Assembly (NCBI GenBank): GCA_020073465.1 | Contig: JAIQFC010000006.1 | Location: 1-64,000, forward strand | Direction: 5' to 3' | DNA: 64,000 nt | Source: Terriglobia bacterium | Lineage (GTDB): Bacteria > Acidobacteriota > Terriglobia > Terriglobales > Acidobacteriaceae | Shown here: in pieces, positions 1 through 9,411 of the stretch | How positions within the stretch are numbered: the stretch's first letter is position 1 | Layout of the letters: every line of letters begins with the position of its first letter | Program-made: the position numbers and the translations under genes | The notes under the pieces: generated by a model | What the model saw: the letters and a program-made list of their open reading frames with translations, nothing else | Database searches by the model: none | Told to the model about the DNA's origin: nothing

Positions 1-205
1 CAGCAAGGCCTTGTGTGGAGAGTGGGTGCAACTGGAGCGGATCGGACAGCGGGTGCTGGTGTACTACTGCCGCACCCTGATCCGCGAACTCGATCTGGGG
101 AACCAGCACTCGACCGCGGTCGAGCGCTGGTTCCCCCAGTCGGATGCCAAGTGAAAACTGTAAAGGATGTGTCGGGACAAACTGTAAAGTATGTCGTGGG
201 ACTAG
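1..205 (+). mobile_element. Right end of an insertion sequence with transposase C-terminus
   Basis: An open frame enters from the left edge and stops at a TGA at 152-154, giving about 50 residues that include the string ERIGQRVLVYYCRTLIRELDL. This resembles the C-terminal tail of DDE/integrase-type (IS481-like) transposases, recognised from memory only. It is followed at once by two imperfect 24-bp tandem copies, as is common at the ends of such elements. Only the 3' end is in the window, so family and intactness cannot be settled. Confidence 0.42.
155..202. repeat. Two tandem 24-bp repeats at the IS end
   Basis: Copies at 155-178 and 179-202 both begin AAACTGTAAAG and end GGGAC, matching at 20 of 24 positions. 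They directly follow the transposase stop codon and most likely form the terminal binding region of the insertion sequence. Confidence 0.55.
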
Positions 206-231
206 ACACAAAGAACGCAAGGATGGGGCAG

Positions 232-821
232 CCTCTGTAGGTGTGGTGCCAAAACAAATAAGCGAAACGGTGGGCCACCCGCCGGCCCCATACAAGCCGG
301 TCCGGTAGCGAACCTTTTTGTCTGCCGTTCTTCCGGCTTTGGCGGCGCGAGCCTTTTCCGGGGCTGGCGCGGCGGGAGCGGCGGCCTCGATCTGGGGCGC
401 TGGTGGCGTCTCGATCTCGGCGACTGACGTGGGCGCGTCGACTTCTGCGCGGCGGACGGGGCCGCGGTGGGGCGGGGTAGTGGGGGATTTCGGTGACCAT
501 GTCGTGGGGAAAGATGTCGAAGCGGGAGCGGCGGGAATTTTTCACGGCGATCCAGAGGGCTTTGAGGATGAGATCGGCGCGCTTGAGGTCGATGGTGTTG
601 CGGGCGAGGGCGTTGACGACTTCCATGATGGAAGCTTGGATGGCCTCATCGCTTTCGAGCAGGGCTACGGGATGGAGGCGCGAGTGGGGCGGGGTGGGGA
701 CGCCGCGAAACATGCGCTGGTGGAAGTAGCAGAAATGCTCTCCGCGAAGGGCGGGGGATCCGCATGGGATTCCGTTGACCTTGACATGAGTGCAGACAGT
801 AACGCTGGGATGGCACGGCAT
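232..821 (-). pseudogene. Acidobacterial Cys/His hypothetical protein, frame-disturbed at its 3' end
   Basis: From an ATG at 821 the minus strand reads MPCHPSVTVCTHVKVNGIPC and on through ALRGEHFCYFHQRMFRG, a small putative metal-binding pattern (C-x-C ... C-Y-F-H-Q-R) that I know from a family of unknown function frequent in Acidobacteria. Helical sequence with ALARNTIDLKRADLILKAL follows. After about residue 115 the frame turns Arg/Pro-rich and stays open to the window edge. One frame over, from about position 447, an Ala/Pro/Glu-rich tail (AEIETPPAPQIEAAAPA) reads like the expected C-terminus. A one-base shift between about 447 and 478 would join them. The lower boundary given here is approximate because neither frame shows a stop before the adjacent insertion sequence. 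Function unknown. Confidence 0.5.
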
Positions 822-1239
822 CAGATATATACCTCGAAAAAATAGAGATACCTTGGAGCTAAAATCCCTGCTTCTGCGGAGTTGCGGGAAGGGATATCCC
901 CCGATCCGGGCAAAATCTTGAGGGGCAAGGGGTTGCGGGTAAGATCTTGCGGAATAAGGAGTTATAGGCGGGGTTGGAGGCCACGCGGGAGTCGACTCTT
1001 GAATATATCTTATAGCTAATCACTGTACTATTATTATAACATCTGTATTTGGGGATTGGGTTCGGGGCGAGTTTGTATAAGCTTGAGGCTAAAGGGGATA
1101 AAAATATTTTGAGGGGCCTTGACAGAGGGGTGGGAAGGCCCCACTTGTCGCACAGGACGCGAGAAATGGGGCACCCAACTCTCAGGCCCGCTTGAGGTGG
1201 ACAGATGTGGGCCACCCGCTAGGGAGTAGAATTTCGAGC
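822..1239. other. Non-coding spacer with stem-loop and acidobacterial motifs
   Basis: No convincing gene. It holds an AT-rich patch at about 1000-1045, an 8-bp inverted repeat GGGGCCTT/AAGGCCCC (1113-1120 and 1135-1142), the phrase GGGGCACCC, and a GTGGGCCACCCGC motif at 1207-1219 that recurs elsewhere in the window. A minus-strand open frame here has low-complexity composition and was not accepted. Confidence 0.5.
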
Positions 1240-2666
1240 ATGCGGAAAGTCATTTTTGAGCTCGTCTTGCTCGGAATTGCTATAGGACTGACCGTAGAAG
1301 TAATTAAATCGGCAGTTCCATACCTTCCCTTGATCTGGCTTCTAGTGCTGGCACATTACACATGGGAAGCAGTAACGACGGACCAAGGACTAGCCCTTGC
1401 CAAGAAGTTGCATACCAAACTTTCCAAGAGAGGGATCATGTACTCATATGCACTTGCCGCGATACTCGGGGGGCGCTGTTTTGCCTCTATTGGTGGGGAC
1501 TGAGCTCTTTCTTTGCGCCAAGGATCGCTGCCTACGAGGCGGAACGCAGTAAGCACGACACGACGGCTCAGAAGCAGGATGAGGTGGTAAAGCGACCGGA
1601 ACCTCGCAGCAAAGAGGAACAGCCGAGTGTGACGTTCGCTGCCTATTTACAGCCAAAACAGCCATATCCGGACGGGACGCTCATTGGCGGTATTTCATGG
1701 TTAAGTCACTACGTGGATGTTCGCCTGGATGCAGCTAACGGCCCAGTGCAGATCAAAGACTTGGATTTCTCCGTTCAGCTAGACACCAGCATCGCCGGTG
1801 TCGGACAGATCAGCCAGTTCCAGGGTGTCACAGCATTCCCCAATAGTGAACCACCCGCAGCATGGCTACAGGGAACCGACAACAAAGGCCAGCCCACGTC
1901 AATTCCCATCGCTCCGACGCCAGGATTGATGCGGAGCTCTGCGGTCTACCGAGTTCACTGTTCCGATGTTTTCGCGAACACTGTTGTCCATTTCGTGATT
2001 GCATCTATTGCCCTGAATCAGCCCACGGCTGGCGGTGGGCTGCCGCAACATCTATTTGCCCCGAGGCGAGCGCCTGAGGCGATTAGGCTCAGAGGCAGTT
2101 ATTCGACACTCGGAGGCGAAGTCCACCCGGTGCACTTTTCATATAACTTCAAAACAGAGCCCATCGGGACGCTGCCGAAACCCGCCGCTCAATTGCCAGA
2201 ACTGGGCCTGCGATTCATTTATCCTACGGAACCAGCACTGGTAATCACAAATGGTTCTGGATATGTGGCGCGTGACATAAAGTGGACGGTGGCGTTGTGG
2301 AATTTGGATATGCCAGATCGGAATGATCCGCTGCCGATTCCAGTAAGTACCTATGATTGGATAAAAGCCCATGACGAAGGTGGCCCGCAGGCTCTTTTCG
2401 GGAATCCATCAGTGGTCTCATTGTTGAAGCCGGGAAACCGCCTGTTTGGGTCAGCCTCGGTTAACTGTCCCGACTGCACCAGAGGGAGGACATACATCGT
2501 TTACATCGTCCTGGGCAGCGGCGGATGGTTTACCGAAGTTAGTGATGAGGCATCAGGAAAGGTCCTCATTCCCCGAAACTTCCTTAGGGAAACGAGAGAG
2601 CGGTTCTTCAAGGCGCTCGAGGCTCAGGTGCCGCTGAATGTCCGTACACCAATTGGCGAACGATAG
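1240..2666 (+). pseudogene. Membrane-anchored hypothetical protein, frameshifted in a G6 run
   Basis: An ATG at 1240 opens a protein with two hydrophobic segments (about residues 5-25 and 30-45), then enters a third segment and ends at TGA 1501. The +1-adjacent frame continues the third segment naturally as ALFCLYWWGLSSFFAP and runs to 2666 without a stop. The junction is the run of six G at 1468-1473, where seven G would keep one frame of about 475 residues. The C-terminal part is soluble, begins with a charged KHDTTAQKQDEVV linker and shows no catalytic motif I recognise. It may be a decayed gene, a sequencing slip, or a slippage site. Function unknown. Confidence 0.55.
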
Positions 2667-2993
2667 AGGCGGGTGGCCCTCGATAAGAGCGAAGGCGGTG
2701 TCAAGGGCAAACTTTTCCTGTCGGTGTTGTGAGCACCGTTGGTTTGGCCAGAGAGGTTGAGGACCAAGACTCTGGAAATCTCACGCTAATCACTTGCGGT
2801 GGAAGATCGTTCCACCAACCATCGATTCGGCCCCGTAACCGCAACCATGATTCTCCTATGCGAACATCTCGTCTTTACGGGATGCGAGAGCGCCCAATCA
2901 ACACCTGCGGTCTAGCTTGCGCCGACCAGGGCCACCCGCGAGCTGCTCTCGATGGCGGTGGCCCACCCTTTCACCAGACTTAAGACCGAGGGT

Positions 2994-3038
2994 GCCCCGT
3001 CCTTGTCTCTCCGTTTTTTGGAGAGACAGGGCGGGGGC
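2994..3038. repeat. Inverted repeat, about 19-bp arms
   Basis: The left arm GCCCCGTCCTTGTCTCTCC is mirrored by GGAGAGACAGGGCGGGGGC around a T-rich loop (GTTTTTTG); most positions pair, some as G-U. It could be a terminator for the plus-strand gene or a dispersed hairpin element. Confidence 0.5.
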
Positions 3039-3086
3039 TTTGATCTTGGACCAACGAACGAGCGCACTGAACCGGTTCCAAGTCAA

Positions 3087-3125
3087 GTCTACTTTCGTGG
3101 ACTCCCAACGTCCTCGAAAGTAGAC
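3087..3125. repeat. Perfect 11-bp inverted repeat
   Basis: GTCTACTTTCG (3087-3097) and CGAAAGTAGAC (3115-3125) enclose a 17-nt spacer. No T-tract follows on either strand; role unknown. Confidence 0.55.
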
Positions 3126-3258
3126 GTTTCTTCCACAACCTAACCTCTTGATAACTCAGCATCGAGGAAATGCTACCCAGCAGAATCAACTGCTTCCAGC
3201 GCTCAATTCGGTGGATATTCACATGCTCCGGAAGGAACGTTTCTTCATTTCCAGCCGC

Positions 3259-3288
3259 AAAAAAACAGGGCCTCATTGTGAGGCCCTG
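3259..3288 (-). terminator. Intrinsic terminator ending the polysaccharide/NRPS block
   Basis: On the minus strand a perfect 10-bp stem CAGGGCCTCA/TGAGGCCCTG with a 3-nt loop is followed directly by seven T (A-run 3259-3265 on the plus strand). It lies about 65 nt past the stop codon of the last gene of the minus-strand block and is the clearest terminator of that block. Confidence 0.85.
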
Positions 3289-3354
3289 CGTTTGTCTTGT
3301 CGCAACCAGAGATGGTGACGACGACCTTAGTTAATCGAGAAGCGACCTACACGC

Positions 3355-5298
3355 CTAGTGCGCCAGAAACCACGGGGTCGCGGTCTCGTCGGTCTTGAAG
3401 AAGTTCAGGATTTGCTGCGCATCTTTCTGTTTGCCCGTGGGGATCGAAGGATGATTGCCATCAGCCTTCGCATCCTGGCAGGTGAAGACTAGCCCGTCAT
3501 TCCGTGCTAAGAGACCGTTCGCCCAGTAGTACGGTCCCCACGACATCCACGGCGCCAGTACGGGACCGTTCGCCGGGTTGTAGTTGAGAGCGGGAAGGCC
3601 GTTGATCTGGTCCTGGATCGCGTTCTTCACCGCGAATCCCGACTCGAAGGCATACGGCTCATCGTTGGCGGGATGCAGAATACCATTGGAATATCCGGTG
3701 TAGTAGCGGGAAGAGTAGTAAGCCAGCTTCAGGTTTGGGAAGTACTTGTGCAGATTCTGAGCGATGCCCTGCAGCTGTCCCTTGAGCTTGCCCATATCCG
3801 TGGGGAAAGTGCCGCTGATGATCGCGTCCGATTCCGACACCCACGCCGCGACCACCTGGTTGGAGGTCACGCCAGCCTGCGGAACCATGTAGTTGAGGTC
3901 CGCGCTCCAGACCGAATCGGTGGGGTCGGCATAGCGCGTCCCTAACACGCCGTTCATGGCTGCATTCACCAGGACTAGCTTCGGATTGACCGTGGGATCA
4001 GCCTTCGCAGCCAGCATGAAACCATCAAAATCCGTGTGGGCTGCGGACATTCCGATCCCGATCAGCACTTCCTTGCCGTTGACTGGATCCGGGTTGCCGT
4101 TCGCATCCAGAGGCTGGATGGCGTTTGCGAAAGCCAAACCGTCCGCCTCATTGCCCGGAGGACGCTGGTTGCTGCCACCGGAATAGAGGCCTCCCTGATA
4201 GCCCTGGTAGGTGCCCGTTCCCAAGTCGGTCAGCGGAATAATGGGCGTGGACGTGCCCGGAACATTGAACGTGATGCTGTTGCAATTCGAGCCCGGCGAC
4301 GCCGCTACCGGGAGCGTAAGTTGGGCCGTGGCGGCCGCATTGGTTGAATCGGTTACCTGCACGGTGAACGGGTAGTTTCCCACCGTCACCGAAGAGGCCA
4401 GCGTGCCACTGATTGTTCCAGAACTCGAAAGCGTCAGCCCGGATGGGAGCGACGAACCGTCGGCCAGGCTCCAGGTGACACTGCCCGTACCCCCAGCCGC
4501 CTGCAACGTCGACAAGTATGCAGAGCTCTGGGTCGATGTGGTCAGAGTCGGATACGACGCAACCGTCAGTGAGGAAGGCGCCACACCCGTCCCTGTCAGA
4601 CTCACTCCCTTGGCCGGAATGTTGTCGAAAGTGAAATAGAGAGTGCTCAGGTATGTGCTGGTCGATGGCGCAAAGAACGTAACCGGAAAGGTGAGGGTCG
4701 TCCCTGGCTTCATGATCATCGGTACAGTGACACCCGTAACGCTGAAAGGAGGATCGATGGTGACAGCGTTCAGCGTCATACTGGATTTGCCAGTATTGCT
4801 CACCGAGACCGTCGTCGGTGCGCTGGTGGTCCCCACGGGCTGGCTGAAGGCAATGGTCGTCGGCGTGACCTGACCCACGGCAAGTGTCTTCTTGCCAGTT
4901 CCCGTCAGGTTGACCACGACCGGCGTGGTGACTCCGTCGATCGTAAGGGTGATGTTGCCGTTGAAGACCTGCGCAGCGTCCGGAACGAAATTGATTTGAT
5001 ATGCAATGCTGCCGCCGGGATTGAGCGTGGTCGGGGCATAGCCATCGATCAGATGGAACTCCGATGGGGTAATGCTGAAGCTGGTGACCGTCAAGGACGT
5101 CTTCCCGGTATTGGTCACCGACACGGTCGAGCCGTTGCTCGGCATGCCCACGGCGATCTGGCCCCAGGTGACCTGCAATGAAGAGGGGGCCACTACGTAA
5201 GACTGGGCCAAGCAAGAGGTGGCACTGACCCCGAGCGTGACACAACTCACCAGGCAAACGTAGACGATCCGACGGAACTGTCTTAACAACGCTGTCAT
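3355..5298 (-). CDS. Secreted choice-of-anchor-D / Ig protein with SGNH-like C-terminal domain (paralogue 1)
   Basis: 647 residues. A signal peptide (about 1-31, ending SCLAQ) is followed by two ASH/SPD-2/Hydin-type (choice-of-anchor D) beta domains (about 35-135 and 140-240, marked by SVTNTGKTSLTVTSFSITP and VSVSNTGKSSMTLNAV), a He_PIG-type Ig domain (about 245-335, LPSGLTLSSSGTISGTL) and a roughly 310-residue C-terminal domain. The last domain has GIGMSAAH near its start and DGNHPS near its end, which fits the block I Ser and block V Asp-x-x-His of SGNH/GDSL hydrolases; that assignment is inferred from motifs only. Probably exported and polysaccharide-associated. It is the last gene of the block and the first of three tandem paralogues separated by 56-nt gaps. 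Confidence 0.8.
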   Translation of the reverse strand: MTALLRQFRRIVYVCLVSCVTLGVSATSCLAQSYVVAPSSLQVTWGQIAVGMPSNGSTVSVTNTGKTSLTVTSFSITPSEFHLIDGYAPTTLNPGGSIAYQINFVPDAAQVFNGNITLTIDGVTTPVVVNLTGTGKKTLAVGQVTPTTIAFSQPVGTTSAPTTVSVSNTGKSSMTLNAVTIDPPFSVTGVTVPMIMKPGTTLTFPVTFFAPSTSTYLSTLYFTFDNIPAKGVSLTGTGVAPSSLTVASYPTLTTSTQSSAYLSTLQAAGGTGSVTWSLADGSSLPSGLTLSSSGTISGTLASSVTVGNYPFTVQVTDSTNAAATAQLTLPVAASPGSNCNSITFNVPGTSTPIIPLTDLGTGTYQGYQGGLYSGGSNQRPPGNEADGLAFANAIQPLDANGNPDPVNGKEVLIGIGMSAAHTDFDGFMLAAKADPTVNPKLVLVNAAMNGVLGTRYADPTDSVWSADLNYMVPQAGVTSNQVVAAWVSESDAIISGTFPTDMGKLKGQLQGIAQNLHKYFPNLKLAYYSSRYYTGYSNGILHPANDEPYAFESGFAVKNAIQDQINGLPALNYNPANGPVLAPWMSWGPYYWANGLLARNDGLVFTCQDAKADGNHPSIPTGKQKDAQQILNFFKTDETATPWFLAH

Positions 5299-5354
5299 TT
5301 CAATCTCCTATTAGTTCAGGCAAAGCAGGTTGAATCGGTCCCTCGCTCTGACAA

Positions 5355-7295
5355 TCAATGAGCTAAGAACCAAGGGGCAGTCGTGTCATCCGTTTTGAAG
5401 AAATTCATCATCAGGTTCGCGCCCTTATCCCGACCCGAGAGAGGCGGCAGGGACGGGTGGATGCCGTCAGAAGTGTAGTCCTGACAGGTCCACACAAACC
5501 CGTCACTGCGCGGTGTAAGACCGTTGGCCCACATGTAGGAATTCCAGTCGATCCACGGCGCCTGCGGCGGGCCGTTATGCGGATCGTAATTAAGCGTAGC
5601 CAGGCCATCGAGCTGATCCTGGATCGACCATTTCACCGGAAAACCGCTCTCGTACGCGTAGGGCTCAGGACTCTCCGGGTTCTTTGGGTTATTGGAATAG
5701 CCGCCATACATGCGGCCGGTGAAATAGGCAAGCTTGAGATTGGGAAACTTTCTGTGCAAGATCCGCGCAATCTCCTCCAGATTTGTTTGCAGGGTCGCCA
5801 TGTCGCCGGGGAAGGTGCCGCTGGGATAAGCAACGTCGTTCACCCATGCGGCGACCACCTGATTCGCCGTCACATGGGACTGGGGGAGGAAGTAATCCAT
5901 AATGTCAGTCCAGACGGGATGACCCGGCTGGGCAAAAATTCCTGCTGTGGCATTGTCCTGCGCTCCGTTGACCAATACCAGATGTGTCTTGTCGACGGTA
6001 GGATCCGCGATGACGTAGTTCTGGAAGCCCACGAACAGCGTGTGCGCGGCGGACATCCCGATCGAAAGCAACACGTACTTCCCGTTCGGGTCAGGCTTAC
6101 CGTTTGCATCCAGCGGCTGAATCGCATTCGCGAATGCGACTCCGTCGGCATCGTGCCCTGCCGGGCGCGTGTTGGTGCCTCCGGGATAGAGTCCTGCTTG
6201 CGAACCCAGATAGGTCCCCGTCCCCAAATCTGGAATCGGCACGATCGGCGAGTTCGTCCCGGCAACATTGGTGCTGATATTCGAACATTTCGCTCCGGTA
6301 AGGCCGTTGACCGGCAACGTCAACGTCTCTGACGCTGCATGCGACGCCGAATCCCTCACTCCCACGCTGAAGGAATGATTGCCCTTCGCAACACTGGGGT
6401 CGAGAGTTCCGCTGATTACTCCAGCACTCGACAGGGTCAGTCCCGTGGGCAACTTCGAGCCCGGACTCAAACTCCAGTTTGTCGCTCCCGTGCCACCCGC
6501 CGATGACAACACTGCGGAGTAGGCACTCGACTGGGTTGCAGTCGGAAGAACCGGAAATGCAGTCACTGCCAGCGAAGACGGTGCAATTGCCGTGCCTGTC
6601 AGGGCTGCGCCGGATGAGTTCACGACATCATGCGAGAACACCAGGGTGTTGTTGTAGCTGCCAACCTGCGTGGCGAAAAAAGTCACTTGAACACTGAGCG
6701 ACTGCCCGGCGGTCAGTGTTGTCGAACCACTGAAGCCGCTCAAAGAAAATGGCGGCAGGACGCTGGCCGCCGTCACCATCAGATCCGAGGTGCCGGCATT
6801 TGTAACCGTGACGGTCTGCGGGGCGCTGGTCGTCCCCAGCGTCTGCGGTCCGAAGCTCAGCGTCGTTGGACTCACCTGGGCGACCGCACTCGTGGTGAAT
6901 CCCTTGCCTGAGAGAGGAACGATGATCGAATTGGTGACGCCGGCGATGGTTATCGTCAATTGTCCAGTAAAGGTCTGCGCTGCGTCGGGGGCGAACTTAA
7001 GTTGGTAAACTTCCTGGGCTCCCGGCAGGAGGATGATGGGCGCCCATCCGTTGACCAGCAGAAACTCCGAGGGCGTGATGGAGAAGCTGCTAATCGTCAA
7101 CGACACCGTTCCTGTGTTTGTTACTGTAACGCTTCTTCCATCACTGATAACGCCGGCTGCAGTCTTGGGAAAAGTCAGCGACGAAGGTGAAACCGTATAC
7201 GACACTTGAGCTGCGGCTGGCGTCGTCAGACCGCCCGCCAGACAAGCCACGAGTCCGACTGTCTTCAGGGAACGTGCGATGCGAAACAGCTCCAT
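5355..7295 (-). CDS. Secreted choice-of-anchor-D / Ig protein with SGNH-like C-terminal domain (paralogue 2)
   Basis: 646 residues from the ATG at 7295 (MELFRIARSLKTVGLVACLA), chosen because it opens on a signal peptide ending PAAAQ and gives a length equal to the downstream paralogue; a longer frame to 7487 adds a non-hydrophobic head that overlaps the upstream gene. The layout matches paralogue 1: two ASH/SPD-2 domains, a He_PIG domain (LPTGLTLSSAGVISGTLDPS) and the C-terminal domain with SIGMSAAH and DGIHPS. Shared strings such as LGTGTY, QVVAAWV, FPNLKLAYF and MNFFKTD show a recent tandem origin. Enzymatic activity is an inference from the SGNH-like motifs; a structural or adhesin role is equally open. 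Confidence 0.8.
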   Translation of the reverse strand: MELFRIARSLKTVGLVACLAGGLTTPAAAQVSYTVSPSSLTFPKTAAGVISDGRSVTVTNTGTVSLTISSFSITPSEFLLVNGWAPIILLPGAQEVYQLKFAPDAAQTFTGQLTITIAGVTNSIIVPLSGKGFTTSAVAQVSPTTLSFGPQTLGTTSAPQTVTVTNAGTSDLMVTAASVLPPFSLSGFSGSTTLTAGQSLSVQVTFFATQVGSYNNTLVFSHDVVNSSGAALTGTAIAPSSLAVTAFPVLPTATQSSAYSAVLSSAGGTGATNWSLSPGSKLPTGLTLSSAGVISGTLDPSVAKGNHSFSVGVRDSASHAASETLTLPVNGLTGAKCSNISTNVAGTNSPIVPIPDLGTGTYLGSQAGLYPGGTNTRPAGHDADGVAFANAIQPLDANGKPDPNGKYVLLSIGMSAAHTLFVGFQNYVIADPTVDKTHLVLVNGAQDNATAGIFAQPGHPVWTDIMDYFLPQSHVTANQVVAAWVNDVAYPSGTFPGDMATLQTNLEEIARILHRKFPNLKLAYFTGRMYGGYSNNPKNPESPEPYAYESGFPVKWSIQDQLDGLATLNYDPHNGPPQAPWIDWNSYMWANGLTPRSDGFVWTCQDYTSDGIHPSLPPLSGRDKGANLMMNFFKTDDTTAPWFLAH

Positions 7296-7351
7296 GGGGG
7301 ATCCCGCTGTAGAACGCTTGAGATGAGGGGCCCAGTGACTGCCTGAGTGTC

Positions 7352-9331
7352 TTACCTTGCGCCTGGCGCCAAGAACCAGGGTGTGGTCGTATTGTCGGTC
7401 TTGAAGAAATTCATCATCAAGTTCGTATCCTTCATGCGTCCCGCCGGATTGGAGGGATGAGTCCCATCGGCCTGGATATCCTGGCAAGTCCAGACCAACC
7501 CGTCGTTACGCGGCAGAAGCCCGTTCGCCCAGTCGTAGTGTGCCCACGACATCCAGGGCGCCATCACCGGACCAAGGGCGGGATTATAGTTCAGACCTGC
7601 AAGGCCGTTCAGTTGGTCCTGGATCGCCCATTTCACGGCAAAGCCGGACTGATAGGCGTAAGCCTCAACGTCGGCAGGATCGCGTACACCAAACGAGTAG
7701 CCGCCGTAGTAGCGGCTCGTGAAGTACATCAGCTTAAGGTTGGGGAAGAACGTGTGCAGGTTTTGCGCGATTTTCTCGTAGTCGGTCTGCAAGCCGCTCA
7801 TGTCGCTGGGGAAAGTACCCGTGGGCTGAGCGATGACATCCATAATCCAGGCGGCCACAACCTGATTTGCCGTGACGCCAGATTGCGGCAAATAGTAGTT
7901 CTGGATTGCAGACCAGAAGGGACTGTTCGTGACCGCGTAGTCCGCGGCACCCGCCTTGGGCTGAGCTCCCGGTACAAATACAAGGTGGGAGTTCTTCATG
8001 GGATCGGAATTGGCCTCGGTTATGAACTGCACGAAATCGTCAAAGGCGACCGAGTTCCCGAGCGAAAGTAAGGCGTACTTGCCATTGGGATCGTAGTTGC
8101 CATTTCCATCCAAGGGCACAATGCCCTGGGCGATCCCGACGCCGTCGGCATCATGGGAAGCTGGCCGGACGTTGCTGCCCCCGGGGTATAGCCCGCCTTG
8201 GGCGCCGAGGTAGGATCCGGTGCCGAGATCGGTAATTGGAATGAGACGGGGCTGCTTTGTTGCCGGAGGCCAGCTGATCTGGTTGCAGTTGGAACCGGTA
8301 GGTGCGCCCACCGGGAGAGTCAACTGAACCGTTGCCGTAGCAGGTGGCGTGTTGGAGTCGGTCACAGAAACGCTGAAAGGGTAGTTGCCGGCGGCGATGC
8401 TGGGATCGAGAGTGCCGGTGATGACGCCTGCGTTCGAAAGCGACAAACCCAGGGGGAGGGTTGAGCCGGCGGCCATACTCCAGCTGAGATTTCCAACCGC
8501 GCCGGCAGCCGTCAAATTCGCGTTATACGCAGCCGATTGTGTGGCGCTGGGAAGGATCGGGTAGTTGCTAACAGCTAACGATGTGGCGGGAATGCCGGTT
8601 CCGGTCAGATCGATACCGCTGGCAGGCACGGCACCGTATTGCACCACGAGCACGCTGCCGGAAGTGGCTGTCGCGGTGCTGGTAAACGTAACTTGAAAAG
8701 AAGTCGACTGCCCGGGTTTCAATGTGACCAGTTGAGCGCCGCTCAGAGTAAAAGGCGGATCTGTCGCGATCGAAGTGAGGCTGACGGCGGACTTACCAAC
8801 GTTCTTGACGGTCACGGTCTGGGGAGCGCTCACGGTCCCCACCGGAAGACTGCCGAAATTCAACGAGGTCGGAGTAACTTGCGGAAGAGCGGTGGTGGTT
8901 CTTCCGGTGCCGGTCAGACTGATGACAATCGGGTCTGTGACGCCCGAGATCGTCATCGAGAATTGTCCGGTGACTATGCCCGAAGCGGTTGGAACGAAGA
9001 CGATCGCGAAATTGGCTGACTGTCCGGGCGGCAGAGTAATTGGAGCATATCCATAGTTCAGTTGAAACTGTGAGGGACTGATGGAGAAAGCGGTCACCGT
9101 AAAAGCGGTCGTTCCCGTATTTGTAATTGAAATGGGTTTGGAAGCGCTGCTCACGCCCACATACGCACTGGCCGAAACCGACAGCGAGGCCGGAGAAATC
9201 TTGTAGGAAACCTGAGCGGAGGCGGCAGCCGCAAGGAGAAACGTGCCGAGGAGAAGAACGACTGTCATTGGAACAAGTGTCGCAAACCGCTTGCCAGCAA
9301 CGGAACCGCCCTTAAAGGAAAACGAACGCAT
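7352..9331 (-). CDS. Secreted choice-of-anchor-D / Ig protein with SGNH-like C-terminal domain (paralogue 3)
   Basis: About 660 residues. The ATG at 9331 (MRSFSFKGGSVAGKRF) is preferred because AAGAGG lies 9 nt upstream; 9337 is the close alternative, and an upstream in-frame start at 9415 overlaps the preceding gene. A long signal peptide ends AAAASAQ. Two ASH/SPD-2 domains, a He_PIG domain (LPLGLSLSNAGVITGTLDPS) and the C-terminal domain follow. In this copy the first SGNH-like motif reads SLGNSVAFDDF, so the Ser sits in G-N-S rather than G-M-S, while DGTHPS is kept near the end. It is the most divergent copy and the first to be transcribed of the three. Confidence 0.8.
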   Translation of the reverse strand: MRSFSFKGGSVAGKRFATLVPMTVVLLLGTFLLAAAASAQVSYKISPASLSVSASAYVGVSSASKPISITNTGTTAFTVTAFSISPSQFQLNYGYAPITLPPGQSANFAIVFVPTASGIVTGQFSMTISGVTDPIVISLTGTGRTTTALPQVTPTSLNFGSLPVGTVSAPQTVTVKNVGKSAVSLTSIATDPPFTLSGAQLVTLKPGQSTSFQVTFTSTATATSGSVLVVQYGAVPASGIDLTGTGIPATSLAVSNYPILPSATQSAAYNANLTAAGAVGNLSWSMAAGSTLPLGLSLSNAGVITGTLDPSIAAGNYPFSVSVTDSNTPPATATVQLTLPVGAPTGSNCNQISWPPATKQPRLIPITDLGTGSYLGAQGGLYPGGSNVRPASHDADGVGIAQGIVPLDGNGNYDPNGKYALLSLGNSVAFDDFVQFITEANSDPMKNSHLVFVPGAQPKAGAADYAVTNSPFWSAIQNYYLPQSGVTANQVVAAWIMDVIAQPTGTFPSDMSGLQTDYEKIAQNLHTFFPNLKLMYFTSRYYGGYSFGVRDPADVEAYAYQSGFAVKWAIQDQLNGLAGLNYNPALGPVMAPWMSWAHYDWANGLLPRNDGLVWTCQDIQADGTHPSNPAGRMKDTNLMMNFFKTDNTTTPWFLAPGAR

Positions 9332-9411
9332 AGACATGTGCCTCTTGCTTTTGGAGAGTCGCGCTACCACAGCTCGGTCTTTCAAGAATTTGGTTGAGAT
9401 CTTGTCGAGAA

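Larger units (their letters stand above)
2667..3258. other. Hairpin-rich spacer without genes
   Basis: No gene accepted. GGGTGGCC/GGGCCACCC motifs occur at 2669-2678, 2929-2940 and 2955-2968. Two stem-loops (2994-3038 and 3087-3125) follow. The spacer separates the plus-strand membrane gene from the end of the minus-strand polysaccharide block. Confidence 0.5.

Noticed and set aside
318-845. Plus-strand open frame of 175 codons
   Set aside because: It is antisense to the Cys/His protein, whose motif and codon pattern are on the minus strand.
859-1215. Minus-strand open frame of 118 codons
   Set aside because: Composition is unlike real proteins, it covers repeat-like intergenic DNA with an inverted repeat and dispersed motifs, and no ribosome site or domain was seen.
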